A stretch of 64,000 bases of DNA from Bacteroidaceae bacterium HV4-6-C5C (GCA_007896885.1 VOIU01000001.1:310001-374000), one strand, 5' to 3'; shown: positions 44,570 through 54,648, counted from the first letter of the stretch. Translations and numbers: made by a program. The notes: generated by a model not told the origin, from the sequence alone.

Positions 44570-46342
44570 ATGCTAGCATACTTTTTAAAGATCAACATAG
44601 CCATTGCATTATTTTATGCTTTCTATCGGCTTTTCTTCTATAAAGATACTTTTTTTGCTTGGCGAAGAATTGCGTTGATGTGCTTTCTCGGAATATCCGC
44701 CGTTTACCCTCTTCTGAATATACAAGATTGGGTAAAAGAGCAAAAGCCTATGACTGCAATGGCAGATATCTACGCTGGGGTTATCTTGCCCGAATTTGAA
44801 TACACTGCAAAAGTTGATCATATTGAAATAGTAAAGAATATAATAATGGAGTATGCAGGCTATTTATATATAGGAGTTGCATTACTCTTGTTCTTCCGAT
44901 TCTTGATTCAATTCGGTGGAATTTTACGCTTGGCTATTTTCTGCAAGAAAAAGGAATTAGGAAATGTCAGCATTCACGTGTTACCACACACTGGAGGTCC
45001 CTTTTCTTTCTTCAAATGGATATTTCTCAATCCGGAATCTCATAGTGAAGAGGAGTTGAATGAAATATTGACTCACGAACAAACGCATGTCAACCAATGG
45101 CATTCTATAGATGTATTGATCTCTGAAATAGCATGTATTATTTGTTGGTTCAACCCGTTTATCTGGCTATTAAAAAGAGAAATACGCTCCAATTTGGAAT
45201 ATTTAGCAGACAATAAGGTATTGGAAAGTGGACACGACTCAAAATCCTACCAATACCACCTGCTAGGATTATCACATCAAAATAAGGCTGCAGCAACAAT
45301 TTATAATAATTTCAATGTATTACCATTAAAAAAACGCATTAAAATGATGAATAAAAAAAGAACAAAACAAATAGGAAGAACCAAATATATAATGTTTCTT
45401 CCGCTTGCTGCCTTATTACTGATAATCAGCAATATTGAGACGGTTGCTCGCAGTACGGGCAAGATAGCGAAAGCTGCAATAAACTCTGTCGTTGCAGATG
45501 AATCAAGTACAACTCCGGATCAAGGTACAACAATACGTATCAATGAGTTACAATCTCCTCAGCAGAAGAAAACTACACCTACCGAAGCCGTGAAGGATAA
45601 AAACGGGAACCAAGTTTACGATATGGTAGAACAGCCTCCTTCATTCCCCGGTGGACAGGGTGCTTTAATGGAATATATATCCACCAACCTTAAATACCCG
45701 GCTTCGGCACAAGATAAATGCATTCAAGGCAGGGTTATCGCTCAATTTGTTGTCTGTTCCGATGGCAGCATCTCGAATGCACATGTATTAAAAACACTTG
45801 ACCCAGATTTGGATGCAGAGGCTTTGCGTGTAATTAATGCTATGCCAGCCTGGAATCCTGGTATGCAGGAAGGTAAAGCGGTCTCCGTAAAATACACCAT
45901 ACCTATTATTTATCGCTTAACCGAAGATAAGCAAATAAAAAAAGCTGGCGAACCGATATCGAAAATAAAGGAAACGGTAGTGGTAGGATATGGCCCTAAG
46001 AGAGAGCAAACGCCTGTTAAGATCTATGATCATGTAAAAGATATGCCAAAGTTTCCAGGTGGGATAAATGGACTAATGGAATATTTTAAGGAAAATTTAA
46101 AATATCCTGCAGAAGCTGCCAAAGAGAAAAAGGAAGGAAGAGCTATTATTGCAATGATAGTTGATGAGAAAGGTAATGTCATTTCACCCCAAATCATAAA
46201 AAGTACAGATTCCCCTTTACTCGATGCAGAGGCTATAAGAGTCGTGAACAGCATGCCTAAATGGGAACCTGGCAAAGAAGATGGTGAGGCAGTAGCAGTT
46301 AAATATGCTATACCGATTAATTTCAGGCTGCCCAAAAAGTAA
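44570..46342 (+). CDS. M56 (BlaR1-like) metallopeptidase with two C-terminal TonB domains
   Basis: A 590-residue membrane protein. The N-terminal M56 domain has about four helices with zinc motif HEQTH at 169-173 and NLEYLADNKVL supplying the downstream acidic ligand. A helix near residue 275 leads to a periplasmic part with two TonB-C domains, each led by a PxFPGG motif: PSFPGGQGALMEYISTNLKY (from about 350) and PKFPGGINGLMEYFKENLKY (from about 497). TonB-C domains contact outer-membrane receptors. It presumably acts with the BlaI-like repressor 38 bases upstream. The signal it senses is unknown. Confidence 0.88.
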   Translation: MLAYFLKINIAIALFYAFYRLFFYKDTFFAWRRIALMCFLGISAVYPLLNIQDWVKEQKPMTAMADIYAGVILPEFEYTAKVDHIEIVKNIIMEYAGYLYIGVALLLFFRFLIQFGGILRLAIFCKKKELGNVSIHVLPHTGGPFSFFKWIFLNPESHSEEELNEILTHEQTHVNQWHSIDVLISEIACIICWFNPFIWLLKREIRSNLEYLADNKVLESGHDSKSYQYHLLGLSHQNKAAATIYNNFNVLPLKKRIKMMNKKRTKQIGRTKYIMFLPLAALLLIISNIETVARSTGKIAKAAINSVVADESSTTPDQGTTIRINELQSPQQKKTTPTEAVKDKNGNQVYDMVEQPPSFPGGQGALMEYISTNLKYPASAQDKCIQGRVIAQFVVCSDGSISNAHVLKTLDPDLDAEALRVINAMPAWNPGMQEGKAVSVKYTIPIIYRLTEDKQIKKAGEPISKIKETVVVGYGPKREQTPVKIYDHVKDMPKFPGGINGLMEYFKENLKYPAEAAKEKKEGRAIIAMIVDEKGNVISPQIIKSTDSPLLDAEAIRVVNSMPKWEPGKEDGEAVAVKYAIPINFRLPKK

Positions 46343-46432
46343 ATCGAGCTTTCTTACGATAAAATACTCAACAATTAATAAAAATACAGTTCACTGCTCT
46401 AATCATAAAGCAGTGAAACGACAAGACGAGAC

Positions 46433-46469
46433 AAAGGGCTGAATCCTCCAAAACAGGAACAGCCCTTTT
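46433..46469 (+). terminator. intrinsic terminator of the BlaI/M56-TonB operon
   Basis: AAAGGGCTG (46433-46441) pairs with CAGCCCTTT (46460-46468); inner TCCT/AGGA extends the hairpin, followed by TTTT and a T-rich stretch. It lies 90 bases after the stop of the M56 gene. Confidence 0.7.
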
Positions 46470-46592
46470 CTATATTCTAATAAATTTCGGAATAGATAAA
46501 ATGGGGTAGCTTAAGCCACTACTTTCTCATTTTCATATTTTATATTACTCAAAAAAGCTATTAGCTTTTAGAGCCTCTCCTAACTTTAAAGC

Positions 46593-47717
46593 TTAATGTT
46601 TATGCGGATCTCCAGTATGGATCTCAACAATTTGAGTAGGTGCCATATCCACATTACGACGATCGACCTGGCGTACTACGGAAGCAGCCAACTGTAAGAA
46701 TGCACGCCCCGTCACCGAGTCTTCGTTTAATGCAACCGGAGTTCCTTTGTCACCACTCTCACAAATACTCTGCACCAAAGGTATTTGCCCAAGCAAAGGC
46801 ACATCCATTTCTTCTGCAAGCGCTTTGGCTCCTTCCTTTCCAAATATATAATACTTATTCTCCGGTAACTCCGCGGGAGTGAACCAAGCCATATTTTCAA
46901 CCAAACCTAAAATAGGCACATTTACTTTATCATTGGTAAACATGTTTATTCCCTTGCGGGCATCTGCCAAAGCAACAGCTTGCGGAGTACTTACCACGAC
47001 CACACCTGTAATAGCCAACGTCTGAACAATCGTAAGATGAATATCGCTGGTACCGGGAGGCATATCTATCACAAAGTAATCCAAGTCTCCCCAATTTGCA
47101 TCAGCAATAAGTTGCTTCAAAGCATTACTTGCCATACCACCACGCCAAAGCGTAGCCTGATCGGGGTCTACAAAGAAACCGATGGACAATAACTTAATGC
47201 CATATTTTTCTATAGGAACAATCAACTCACGCCCACCCACTTCTTGGGCAAAAGGACGGGCATCTTCCACTTGAAACATCTTGGGTACGGAAGGTCCGAA
47301 AATATCAGCATCCAATAAACCAACCCTATGTCCAAGCTTAGCCAACGAAACAGCCAAGTTAGCAGCCACAGTAGACTTCCCCACTCCGCCTTTACCTGAC
47401 GAAACTCCTATTACGTTCTTCACCTGAGGTAACAGCTTTCCAACCTCCGGACGAGGCGTTTGCTTACTTTCAATGCCAATATTGCCCACTATTTCAACAT
47501 CCTTACCCACATAAGTAAGGATTGCCGTTTCGGATGCTTTTACTACAGATTTTATAAAAGGATCGGTTGCTTTATCGAATATCAAAGAAAAAGATACTTT
47601 GTTTCCATCAATACGGATATTGTCCGCCACCATTCCGGATTCAACCAAATTCTTACCGGTACCCGGATAACGCACTGTAGCCAGTGCATCTAAAATCATT
47701 TTAGGATAGATAGTCAT
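46593..47717 (-). CDS. Mrp/NBP35-type P-loop ATPase (iron-sulfur carrier family) lacking the CxxC
   Basis: A 374-residue cytosolic ATPase: N-terminal MIP18/DUF59 domain (about 5-90), then the deviant Walker A SSGKGGVGKST (about 106-116), LLDADIFGPSVPKMF and IDMPPGTSDIHLTIVQTL. Mrp/ApbC proteins carry and transfer Fe-S clusters bridged by a CxxC pair. Here the equivalent stretch reads NMAWFTPAELPENKYYIFG (275-293) with no cysteine, and the whole protein has only Cys319. The C-terminus ends HTGDPHKH. So the fold is sure, but cluster binding by the usual ligands is not. One base separates it from trmB. Confidence 0.85.
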   Translation of the reverse strand: MTIYPKMILDALATVRYPGTGKNLVESGMVADNIRIDGNKVSFSLIFDKATDPFIKSVVKASETAILTYVGKDVEIVGNIGIESKQTPRPEVGKLLPQVKNVIGVSSGKGGVGKSTVAANLAVSLAKLGHRVGLLDADIFGPSVPKMFQVEDARPFAQEVGGRELIVPIEKYGIKLLSIGFFVDPDQATLWRGGMASNALKQLIADANWGDLDYFVIDMPPGTSDIHLTIVQTLAITGVVVVSTPQAVALADARKGINMFTNDKVNVPILGLVENMAWFTPAELPENKYYIFGKEGAKALAEEMDVPLLGQIPLVQSICESGDKGTPVALNEDSVTGRAFLQLAASVVRQVDRRNVDMAPTQIVEIHTGDPHKH

Positions 47718-47718
47718 T

Positions 47719-48477
47719 TTACTTACTTTTTAGCAGTCCGCTACGCTTACTGCGGTTGTAACTGCGGTACTCATCCAACTCTATTTCAACATCAGGCTCG
47801 CGCAATACACCTTCATGAGGCAGACGGAATTTGATATATTTAATATTCAAACCACGATCTAACCATTGTTGTTCATAATAAGTACGAATATTTAAAATAT
47901 CATCGGCAAGTCCCGAATGATATAAATCTTCAGTCATCACTTCCACAGGCAGTTTATTCTCTTCAATCAGATAGCGAGTATAAGTGAACATAAAGTTGCT
48001 ATCCGTTTTCAAATGAACGATACCATCAGGCATTAAAAACTTTCGATACCTTTCCATAAAGAAAGTTGAAGTCAACCGCTTTGTAGCTTTCTTCATCTGC
48101 GGATCTGAGAAAGTCAGCCATATTTCACTAACTTCATTCTCCGCAAAAAAGCGGTCTATTATTTCAATATTAGTGCGCAAAAAGGCAACGTTACTCATAT
48201 CCGCCTGCAAAGCTTCAGTAGCACCCGACCACATTCGCGCACCTTTAATATCAATTCCAATAAAATTTTTATCAGGGAATAGCTTTCCTAAACCCACTGT
48301 ATACTCACCACGCCCACATCCTAACTCTAATACAATGGGATGATCATTTTTAAAGAACTCTTTATTCCACTTACCTTTCATCTCGAAAGGAATGTTTTCC
48401 ACAGCTGAATAGGGATACTCAAAAACATGTGGATAGTTTGCCATATCAGCAAATTTCGCAAGTTTTCCTTTACTCAT
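47719..48477 (-). CDS. trmB: tRNA (guanine-N7-)-methyltransferase
   Basis: A 252-residue SAM-dependent enzyme making m7G46 in t[22 protein letters not shown] is the SAM motif; [38 protein letters not shown] and [18 protein letters not shown] are family signatures. It lies between the DUF975 gene and the Mrp-type gene in a closely spaced run (gaps of 8 and 1 bases). Confidence 0.95.
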   Translation of the reverse strand: MSKGKLAKFADMANYPHVFEYPYSAVENIPFEMKGKWNKEFFKNDHPIVLELGCGRGEYTVGLGKLFPDKNFIGIDIKGARMWSGATEALQADMSNVAFLRTNIEIIDRFFAENEVSEIWLTFSDPQMKKATKRLTSTFFMERYRKFLMPDGIVHLKTDSNFMFTYTRYLIEENKLPVEVMTEDLYHSGLADDILNIRTYYEQQWLDRGLNIKYIKFRLPHEGVLREPDVEIELDEYRSYNRSKRSGLLKSK

Positions 48478-48485
48478 GCAACAAA

Positions 48486-49097
48486 TTAATATTCAACAAC
48501 TTGATCCTTCATATATTCCTCTTTTACATACTGATAAAAAGCAGCATGTGAAGCCGCAACATATGGTGCTAAAAACAAAAAGCCTATTCCTAAAGTCAAC
48601 AGACACAATATAGCCCACCCGATAAAACTCAAATCCATCAAGAAAAGTTTCATCTTATACCCAGACATCATATCCATACTTTTTTCAATGGCACCATTGA
48701 AACGCAATTGCGGCTCATCTTTCAAAATATAATTCGTCAGTGCATAAGAATAACCCTTCACAATGCCTGGTATGATCAGCAATAATGCCCACAACAAAGT
48801 GTAAACGGTAGTGAGCAGAAGGGTTCCTAAAACACGACCGTAATCTTTAAACCCATCAAATAAGCGTTCGAACTGAAGTTCTTCACCTCTTACCAAAGCC
48901 AAGAAAGCAATAAAATAGCCATATACAATAGGCATTAGCAATATGGAAATGATATCTAGAGAGCGATGGACAAAATCGACGCCACATTGAATACCACCTT
49001 CTATGAGGAAGTATACCAAAGTGATAATGGCTGCCATCTTCCAATTGCCCTCCAAAGCCATATAAGCTTGGGCACGAAGTTCTGCATTCCTTTTCAT
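48486..49097 (-). CDS. DUF975-family integral membrane protein
   Basis: A 203-residue protein with about five or six membrane helices. It begins [20 protein letters not shown] and has [20 protein letters not shown], then [20 protein letters not shown], the conserved pattern of DUF975 proteins. Function unknown. It lies 34 bases behind ilvE and 8 before trmB. Confidence 0.85.
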   Translation of the reverse strand: MKRNAELRAQAYMALEGNWKMAAIITLVYFLIEGGIQCGVDFVHRSLDIISILLMPIVYGYFIAFLALVRGEELQFERLFDGFKDYGRVLGTLLLTTVYTLLWALLLIIPGIVKGYSYALTNYILKDEPQLRFNGAIEKSMDMMSGYKMKLFLMDLSFIGWAILCLLTLGIGFLFLAPYVAASHAAFYQYVKEEYMKDQVVEY

Positions 49098-49131
49098 AAG
49101 CGTTTTACTATTTAGTTACCTAGAATTAACC

Positions 49132-50151
49132 TTACTCTAGAATTGTCACCCATCCGTGAACATCCGGTTCATCACCATACTGAATGCCACGTAATTTATT
49201 ATACAACTTTGTAGAAATAGGTCCCGGCTTACCATCTTTAGCAATTACATAAGACTTTCCGGTTTCTACATCATCGATGCGCTCAATAGGGCTTATAACT
49301 GCTGCTGTTCCACATGCACCGGCTTCTTCAAATAAATTAAGTTCTTCTTCAGGCACCGGACGGCATTCAACCTTCAATCCCATATCTTCAGCCAATTGCA
49401 TTAAACTCTTATTTGTGATAGAAGGCAATATTGATGTAGACTTAGGTGTTATATAAGTATTATCGCGTATACCGAAGAAATTAGCTGCGCCACATTCATC
49501 GATATATTTCTTCTCTTTAGCATCAAGATAAAACTCGCTGGAATATCCCAAATCATGCGCTTTCTTATTCGCGCGAAGACTGGCGGCATAGTTTCCTCCG
49601 ACTTTATATGTCCCTGTACCTAAAGGAGCAGAGCGATCGAATTCACGAATAATCACGTAAGGATTAGTAGCAAAACCACCTTTAAAGTAAGGGCCTACAG
49701 GAGTTACAAATATTAAGAACAAATATTCAGAAGCAGGATGAACTCCAACCTGAGCACTGGTACCAATTAGTAATGGACGAATGTATAAAGAAGCACCGGA
49801 TTCATAAGGTGGAATAAAGCGTTCATTCAATTTAACAGCCTTCAAAACAGCTTCCCTAAAACGCTCTGTTGGAAGTTCCGGCATAAGAATACCTCTGGAA
49901 GTAGCTTGCAAGCGGGCTGCATTTTCTTCTAAACGGAAGATGCGCACTTTCCCATCTTTACCGCGAAAAGCCTTAAGACCTTCAAAAGCCTCTTGTCCAT
50001 AATGCAAGGCAGTAGCAGCCATGTGCATCGGAATGGTCTCTTCACTGCAAAGCTCCATTTCTCCCCATTGTTCATTACGATAATAAATTCTCACATTGTA
50101 ATCTGTCTTCATATATCCGAACGACAAATTAGCCCAATCTATTCCTTTCAT
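49132..50151 (-). CDS. ilvE: branched-chain amino acid aminotransferase
   Basis: A 339-residue fold-type IV PLP enzyme catalysing the last step of Leu, Ile and Val synthesis. The PLP lysine is in GTGTYKVGGNYAASLRANKK; SEFYLDAKEKKYIDECGAAN and GACGTAAVISPIERI are typical of the 340-residue type. It has a TAATTTTG box 60 bases upstream and leads the DUF975-trmB-Mrp run. Confidence 0.95.
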   Translation of the reverse strand: MKGIDWANLSFGYMKTDYNVRIYYRNEQWGEMELCSEETIPMHMAATALHYGQEAFEGLKAFRGKDGKVRIFRLEENAARLQATSRGILMPELPTERFREAVLKAVKLNERFIPPYESGASLYIRPLLIGTSAQVGVHPASEYLFLIFVTPVGPYFKGGFATNPYVIIREFDRSAPLGTGTYKVGGNYAASLRANKKAHDLGYSSEFYLDAKEKKYIDECGAANFFGIRDNTYITPKSTSILPSITNKSLMQLAEDMGLKVECRPVPEEELNLFEEAGACGTAAVISPIERIDDVETGKSYVIAKDGKPGPISTKLYNKLRGIQYGDEPDVHGWVTILE

Positions 50152-50210
50152 ATTTTGATATATTAGTTCGCTTTCTATCTAAAAGCATCTTTTTTTATTA
50201 CAACTAGCAA

Positions 50211-50218
50211 CAAAATTA
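50211..50218 (-). promoter_or_regulatory. -7 promoter box of ilvE
   Basis: The minus strand reads TAATTTTG (TAnnTTTG), 60 bases before the ilvE ATG at 50151 and just past the xseB stop. Confidence 0.4.
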
Positions 50219-50222
50219 GGCT

Positions 50223-50435
50223 TTATTCTTCACTTTCCTGTTTTTCAGAGAGTATTTTTTTAATTTCCTCATCCGCTTTAGTCAATTTATCATTGCAAAA
50301 GCTAATAATTTCATTGGCTTCCTTTATTTTATCGGCGAGTTCGTCTATTTCCAACTCATTATTGTCTATCTGGCGAACTATCTGTTCCAATCTCGCTACA
50401 GCCTGAGAATAAGTCTCTTTCTTTTTCGCTACCAT
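50223..50435 (-). CDS. xseB: exodeoxyribonuclease VII small subunit
   Basis: A 70-residue helical protein with the XseB signature YSQAVARLEQIVRQIDNNEL and the following EIDELADKIKEANEI. It partners XseA, encoded 12 bases upstream, to degrade single-stranded DNA. Several small subunits bind each catalytic subunit in the known enzyme. Confidence 0.93.
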   Translation of the reverse strand: MVAKKKETYSQAVARLEQIVRQIDNNELEIDELADKIKEANEIISFCNDKLTKADEEIKKILSEKQESEE

Positions 50436-50447
50436 ATTTTTATCCTT

Positions 50448-51689
50448 TTACTTTTCGATCTTTTCTACTTCCGACATGAATTTTCCAAACATGAGATGAG
50501 TTGTAATCCGATCACCTTTTTTCAACTCAGCAATATCTTTCACCACTTTACCATCTTTTAAAGTCATACTATAGCCACGGGCCAGTTGTTTCTGAGGAGA
50601 AGCATCTGCCAATCGTTGGGATAATAGTTCCAACTGATGACGGCGCTTTGCCAAAGAGAGAGCAACACTATGAGAAATGTCTTTGCGAATTGTCATTAAA
50701 GCCAACCTAGACCCGGATATTCTGTCGATGGCAAGAGTCGATATACGATTTCTAAGAAATTGCAGCCTCCTATTTTCCACTCCCAATCGTGCCAGAACCT
50801 TATCGTATAAACTCCCAGTCAACAAATCCAATCTATCTGCAGTTTCTTGCATACAATGGATTAAATACTCTGCAGCAGCAGTCGGGGTTTTCACTCTTAC
50901 ATGAGCTACAGAATCAAGAACAGTATCATCTCGTTCATGTCCAATGCCTGTTATAATAGGTATAGGGAATTGGGCACATGCTGCTGCAAGTAAATAAGTA
51001 TCAAAACCAGATAAATCGGATGTCGCCCCCCCACCACGGATGATCACAACGACATCAAAATCGTCTATTCTGTCGAGTATCCGTTTAAGAGCTCCTAGTA
51101 TGGAATCTTCAACGCGATCTCCCTGCATTAAAGCCGGGAAAAGTTCGTTATAAAAATAGAAGCCCCTCGGATTATGAAGCAATTGATCGGAGAAATCTCC
51201 GTAGCCGGCAGCAGTAGTGGAAGATATCACAGCAATGCGTTGCGGCAAAACAGGCATATCCAGTTCCTTATTCAAATTGATGACCCCATCAGCTTCCAAT
51301 TGTTTCAGTATTTCCCGACGCTTACGCGCCATATCTCCTAAAGTATAAGATGGATTAATATCTTGCACAGTGAGTGAATAACCATATAACTCATGAAAAT
51401 TGACAGCAACCTGGACAAGCACCTTTATTCCTGCGACGAACATTTGACCGGTTGTCTCCTCGAAATAAGGTTTAAGCAAACGATATACGTTTGCCCAAAT
51501 AGTACCCTTGGCTTTGGCTATTAAATTGTTGGTGCGCAAATCCTTCTGCACAAACTCCACGTAGCAATGTCCCGAACTATTAGTCCGTACATCACTCAAC
51601 TCGGCCTCCACCCAATAAACATCAGGAAAGCACTGCTCCAAACCACGCCTTACGAGAGCATTAAGATCATAGAGTGAAAGAGCATCCAT
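50448..51689 (-). CDS. xseA: exodeoxyribonuclease VII large subunit
   Basis: A 413-residue nuclease subunit. The N-terminal OB domain (about 1-100) includes YWVEAELSDVRTNSSGHCYV; the catalytic domain includes IAVISSTTAAGYGDFSDQL, VVIIRGGGATSDLSGFDTY and ITGIGHERDDTVLDSVAHVR; the coiled-coil C-terminus ends near LARGYSMTLKDGKVVKDI. It lies 2 bases from the subtilase gene upstream and 12 from xseB. Confidence 0.96.
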   Translation of the reverse strand: MDALSLYDLNALVRRGLEQCFPDVYWVEAELSDVRTNSSGHCYVEFVQKDLRTNNLIAKAKGTIWANVYRLLKPYFEETTGQMFVAGIKVLVQVAVNFHELYGYSLTVQDINPSYTLGDMARKRREILKQLEADGVINLNKELDMPVLPQRIAVISSTTAAGYGDFSDQLLHNPRGFYFYNELFPALMQGDRVEDSILGALKRILDRIDDFDVVVIIRGGGATSDLSGFDTYLLAAACAQFPIPIITGIGHERDDTVLDSVAHVRVKTPTAAAEYLIHCMQETADRLDLLTGSLYDKVLARLGVENRRLQFLRNRISTLAIDRISGSRLALMTIRKDISHSVALSLAKRRHQLELLSQRLADASPQKQLARGYSMTLKDGKVVKDIAELKKGDRITTHLMFGKFMSEVEKIEK

Positions 51690-51691
51690 TA

Positions 51692-53104
51692 TTATTTATT
51701 TATAAATGCCTGATTATTCACATGCGAAACATTGCCGGAACTTTGTTGCTGATAAGTTTCATAAGCTTTCCACATATCAGGTACGCCATAACCATATATA
51801 TTATCAGGAAAAGAAGTGCGATCTCCAGATTTGCGAACGAGCTCAATCACTTCTTTTGCCGTTAGTGTAGGACATGCCTGCCATAGGCAAGCCACCATAC
51901 CACACATAATCGGTGAGGAGAATGATGTACCGTTTGCTCTCCCTTGATTTCCATCGGTACGTATAACGTCAGCACCCAATCCCACAGCCACTACATCCGG
52001 TTTTACCCGGTTATCCGCAGTATTTCCAATAGAAGAAAACGGAGCCAACACCGCTTTTTTATCCACAGCTCCTACCGTTAGTACATTTTCAGCATCTCCC
52101 GGAGGAGTTATTTTCTTCCAACTTCCTATGCCCGCATTTCCTGCACTGCAAACCAATATCATACCTTTACCAGCAATGCGGGAAGCTTGCCGAGACATCA
52201 AAGCATAGTGCCCATCGAGATTACGGTATTCATAATTCTTCGACTTATCGTCAAAGGTATAATATCCTAATGAAGTATTGATCACATCAACTCCCACACT
52301 ATCAGCAAATTCTACAGCAGCAGCCCAATAATCCTGCTCCACAAGATTTTCAGAATATTCATCTTCACTACGCAACAGCCAAAAAGAAGCATCGGGAGCG
52401 GTACCTGTCATAATACCCGGTTTATTCATCCCAATACACGACAGTACACCCATACCATGACTACTTTCTGCATAGATATCCGCTTTTGAATTCACAAAAT
52501 CCTTTGTTCCGAGAATTTTTATGTTATCCATAGCTTTTATTCTATCAGCATTATGAAAGCCAGCATCAATAATAGCAATTGTCATTCCTTTACCTCTGAA
52601 ACCGGCATCATGTAGTTTATCTCCATTACTCAAATGAATCTGAGTAATAGCCATGCCATATATACTGTCAGGATGGATAACTGGATTATTGATCAATGAG
52701 TCACGAGTGGTAGCCATTGATATCTTCTTTTTCCGGGGGGATGCCCATACCTTTTCAGTGGAACGCACAAAAGGAAGAGCGGCAATACGATCTATCTGTT
52801 TGGTGTCATTGCAAGAAACCGTCACAAAATTATCCCATTTCCCAACAGCCACAACATGTACGCCGTGCTTACGGATTTCATCAATATACTTACGGCACAC
52901 AGGTAAATCGGTTGAATCAATTGCAAGATGCTGTTTCTGCCTGCGTTCAATAGCCTTTAGCGAAAGAAAGGCTTCCGGTTTATTTAATGTATAAGTTGTA
53001 ACCGCCTTGTCTTTGAGGCTGATTCGATACTTTAACGTATCTTGTTGAGCTGATGCTCCTCCCATCAAAAGAGAGCAAGCTACTAAAATAAAAAACTTTC
53101 TCAC
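51692..53104 (-). CDS. secreted S8 (subtilisin-family) serine protease
   Basis: A 470-residue exported protease with signal peptide MRKFFILVACSLLMGGASA. The catalytic triad is Asp180 (IAIIDAGFHNAD), His216 (ESSHGMGV) and Ser394 (NGTSFSSPIM), with the oxyanion Asn in VCSAGNAGIG. Residues 30-130 look like an inhibitor-type propeptide. No sorting domain of the type IX system is visible at the C-terminus. It is probably periplasmic or surface-exposed. It leads the xseA-xseB pair with a 2-base gap, an odd functional mix, and has a TATCTTTG box 143 bases upstream. Confidence 0.93.
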   Translation of the reverse strand: MRKFFILVACSLLMGGASAQQDTLKYRISLKDKAVTTYTLNKPEAFLSLKAIERRQKQHLAIDSTDLPVCRKYIDEIRKHGVHVVAVGKWDNFVTVSCNDTKQIDRIAALPFVRSTEKVWASPRKKKISMATTRDSLINNPVIHPDSIYGMAITQIHLSNGDKLHDAGFRGKGMTIAIIDAGFHNADRIKAMDNIKILGTKDFVNSKADIYAESSHGMGVLSCIGMNKPGIMTGTAPDASFWLLRSEDEYSENLVEQDYWAAAVEFADSVGVDVINTSLGYYTFDDKSKNYEYRNLDGHYALMSRQASRIAGKGMILVCSAGNAGIGSWKKITPPGDAENVLTVGAVDKKAVLAPFSSIGNTADNRVKPDVVAVGLGADVIRTDGNQGRANGTSFSSPIMCGMVACLWQACPTLTAKEVIELVRKSGDRTSFPDNIYGYGVPDMWKAYETYQQQSSGNVSHVNNQAFINK

Positions 53105-53542
53105 AGTGTACTTATTATTTTTTCAAGATTGAAACAGTAATATATTCGGATTCTGAAACATACAAGTGTAATTAAAGCCACGGCATGCCTCATTAAATCA
53201 AATAATGCCACCAAGACTATTTTTTTCACCAACTCTATTTAGAAAGCAAAGATATAGAAAAAAGCTCCACCACAAGAAGTCGGTTAAAATAAAAATTCAG
53301 TCAAGCTGTAATGAGAGAAAAGAGTCTTAAATTCAACTTAAAAAAATGCAAGCATTAAACTACCCACTTATTTTAAATACTATAAGACATTGAGTATAAA
53401 GAGAAACGACAACTCAAGCAGATGTCTAATGAAAAGTTTTAGAAAACTATCAAGTGTAATAGAATTGAAATACAACTGCAATCATTTTATAACACAAATC
53501 TCTGCATCTTTGCAAATGAAATATATATTACATTTATACTAT
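53105..53542. other. 438-base divergent intergenic region subtilase/porin
   Basis: It contains the subtilase promoter box (53247-53254, minus) and, near 53508, CATCTTTG on the plus strand, one mismatch from TAnnTTTG, a possible porin promoter. A plus-strand frame opens at 53390 but is only an extension ahead of the porin signal peptide. Nothing else was recognised. Confidence 0.5.
53247..53254 (-). promoter_or_regulatory. -7 promoter box of the subtilase-xseA-xseB unit
   Basis: The minus strand reads TATCTTTG (TAnnTTTG), 143 bases before the start at 53104. Confidence 0.45.
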
Positions 53543-54595
53543 ATGAAAAAAATCATGCTTGCCCTCTGGGGAATCTCTCTTTTTGGCATAGCTTCAGCCC
53601 AAAATCACTATGGCAATGAAGATGGAAAGAAGGTGGACAAACAACAGTTGGAGACACAAGATTATCTACCGGAAGTACACGGTACCATCCGCAGTAAATA
53701 CGAGTATCAGACTCAAATGAATGCAGGTCGTTTTGAAGTCCGCAATGCCCGCCTTAGTCTTACCGGAAACATCCTCCCTTCTGTAGCCTACAAAGCTGAG
53801 ATAGATTTATCCGATGAAGGACAAATCAAAATGCTTGATGCTTATGCCCGCCTCTATCCTCTCAAAGATTTCACCATCACGGCAGGCCAAATGCGTATTC
53901 CATTCACCATTGATGCCCATCGCTCACCTCATCAGCAATATTTTGCAAACCGCTCTTTCATCGCCAAACAAGTCGGTAATGTACGCGATGTGGGCATGAC
54001 ACTTGGATATGATGTTCACGGAGCAATGCCTATTATTTTTGAAGGGGGATTATATAATGGTTCAGGCTTAACTGATCAGAAAGAATGGCACAAAGAAGTC
54101 AATTTTTCAGGAAAAGCCCAACTCTTCCCTGCAAAAGGAGTAAATGTCACCTTAAGTGTGCAAAGTATAAAACCGCAAACGGTAAGAATGAATTCATACG
54201 ACATCGGAACATATTATGAATTCGGAAGATTCCATATCGAAGGAGAATACCTTTATAAGCAATACTCCGATGATGCATTTGCCGGGGTACATTCGGTAAA
54301 CAGCTTCATTAATTATGACTTACCATTAAAAGAAGTATTTCAAAAAATATCTTTTCTGGTAAGATATGATATGATGACAAACCACAGTAGCGGAACTCCT
54401 GATGCAACAACAGGGTTATTAAAGATAGACGATTACAAAAGACATCGTGTTACAGGAGGTCTCACATGTAGTCTAAGCAAAGCATTCAGAACAGACTTGC
54501 GACTAAATTTCGAAAAATATTTCTATGCAAAAAATAGTATTGCCAAAGAGTCGGAACAAGACAAAATTGTAATGGAACTAATGATCCGCTTTTAA
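53543..54595 (+). CDS. outer membrane porin (phosphate-selective porin O/P family)
   Basis: About 350 residues. Signal peptide MKKIMLALWGISLFGIASAQ, then alternating beta-strand pattern: VHGTIRSKYEYQTQMNAGRF, EVRNARLSLTGNILPSVAYK, AGQMRIPFTIDAHRSPHQQY, ending in an aromatic-terminated last strand (IVMELMIRF), as expected of a barrel protein inserted by BamA. The OprO/P family passes phosphate or other anions, but selectivity here is inferred. The frame opens 153 bases earlier; the signal peptide fixes the start at 53543. It converges on the nitroreductase gene. Confidence 0.85.
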   Translation: MKKIMLALWGISLFGIASAQNHYGNEDGKKVDKQQLETQDYLPEVHGTIRSKYEYQTQMNAGRFEVRNARLSLTGNILPSVAYKAEIDLSDEGQIKMLDAYARLYPLKDFTITAGQMRIPFTIDAHRSPHQQYFANRSFIAKQVGNVRDVGMTLGYDVHGAMPIIFEGGLYNGSGLTDQKEWHKEVNFSGKAQLFPAKGVNVTLSVQSIKPQTVRMNSYDIGTYYEFGRFHIEGEYLYKQYSDDAFAGVHSVNSFINYDLPLKEVFQKISFLVRYDMMTNHSSGTPDATTGLLKIDDYKRHRVTGGLTCSLSKAFRTDLRLNFEKYFYAKNSIAKESEQDKIVMELMIRF

Positions 54596-54648
54596 GCAAT
54601 ATCTACCGAATTTGGCTAAATGGAAAGTCAGAATCCTACGGCATAATA

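Noticed and set aside
53390..53542. 51-codon N-terminal extension of the porin
   Set aside because: A clear signal peptide begins at 53543; upstream residues would hide it and have no family match.
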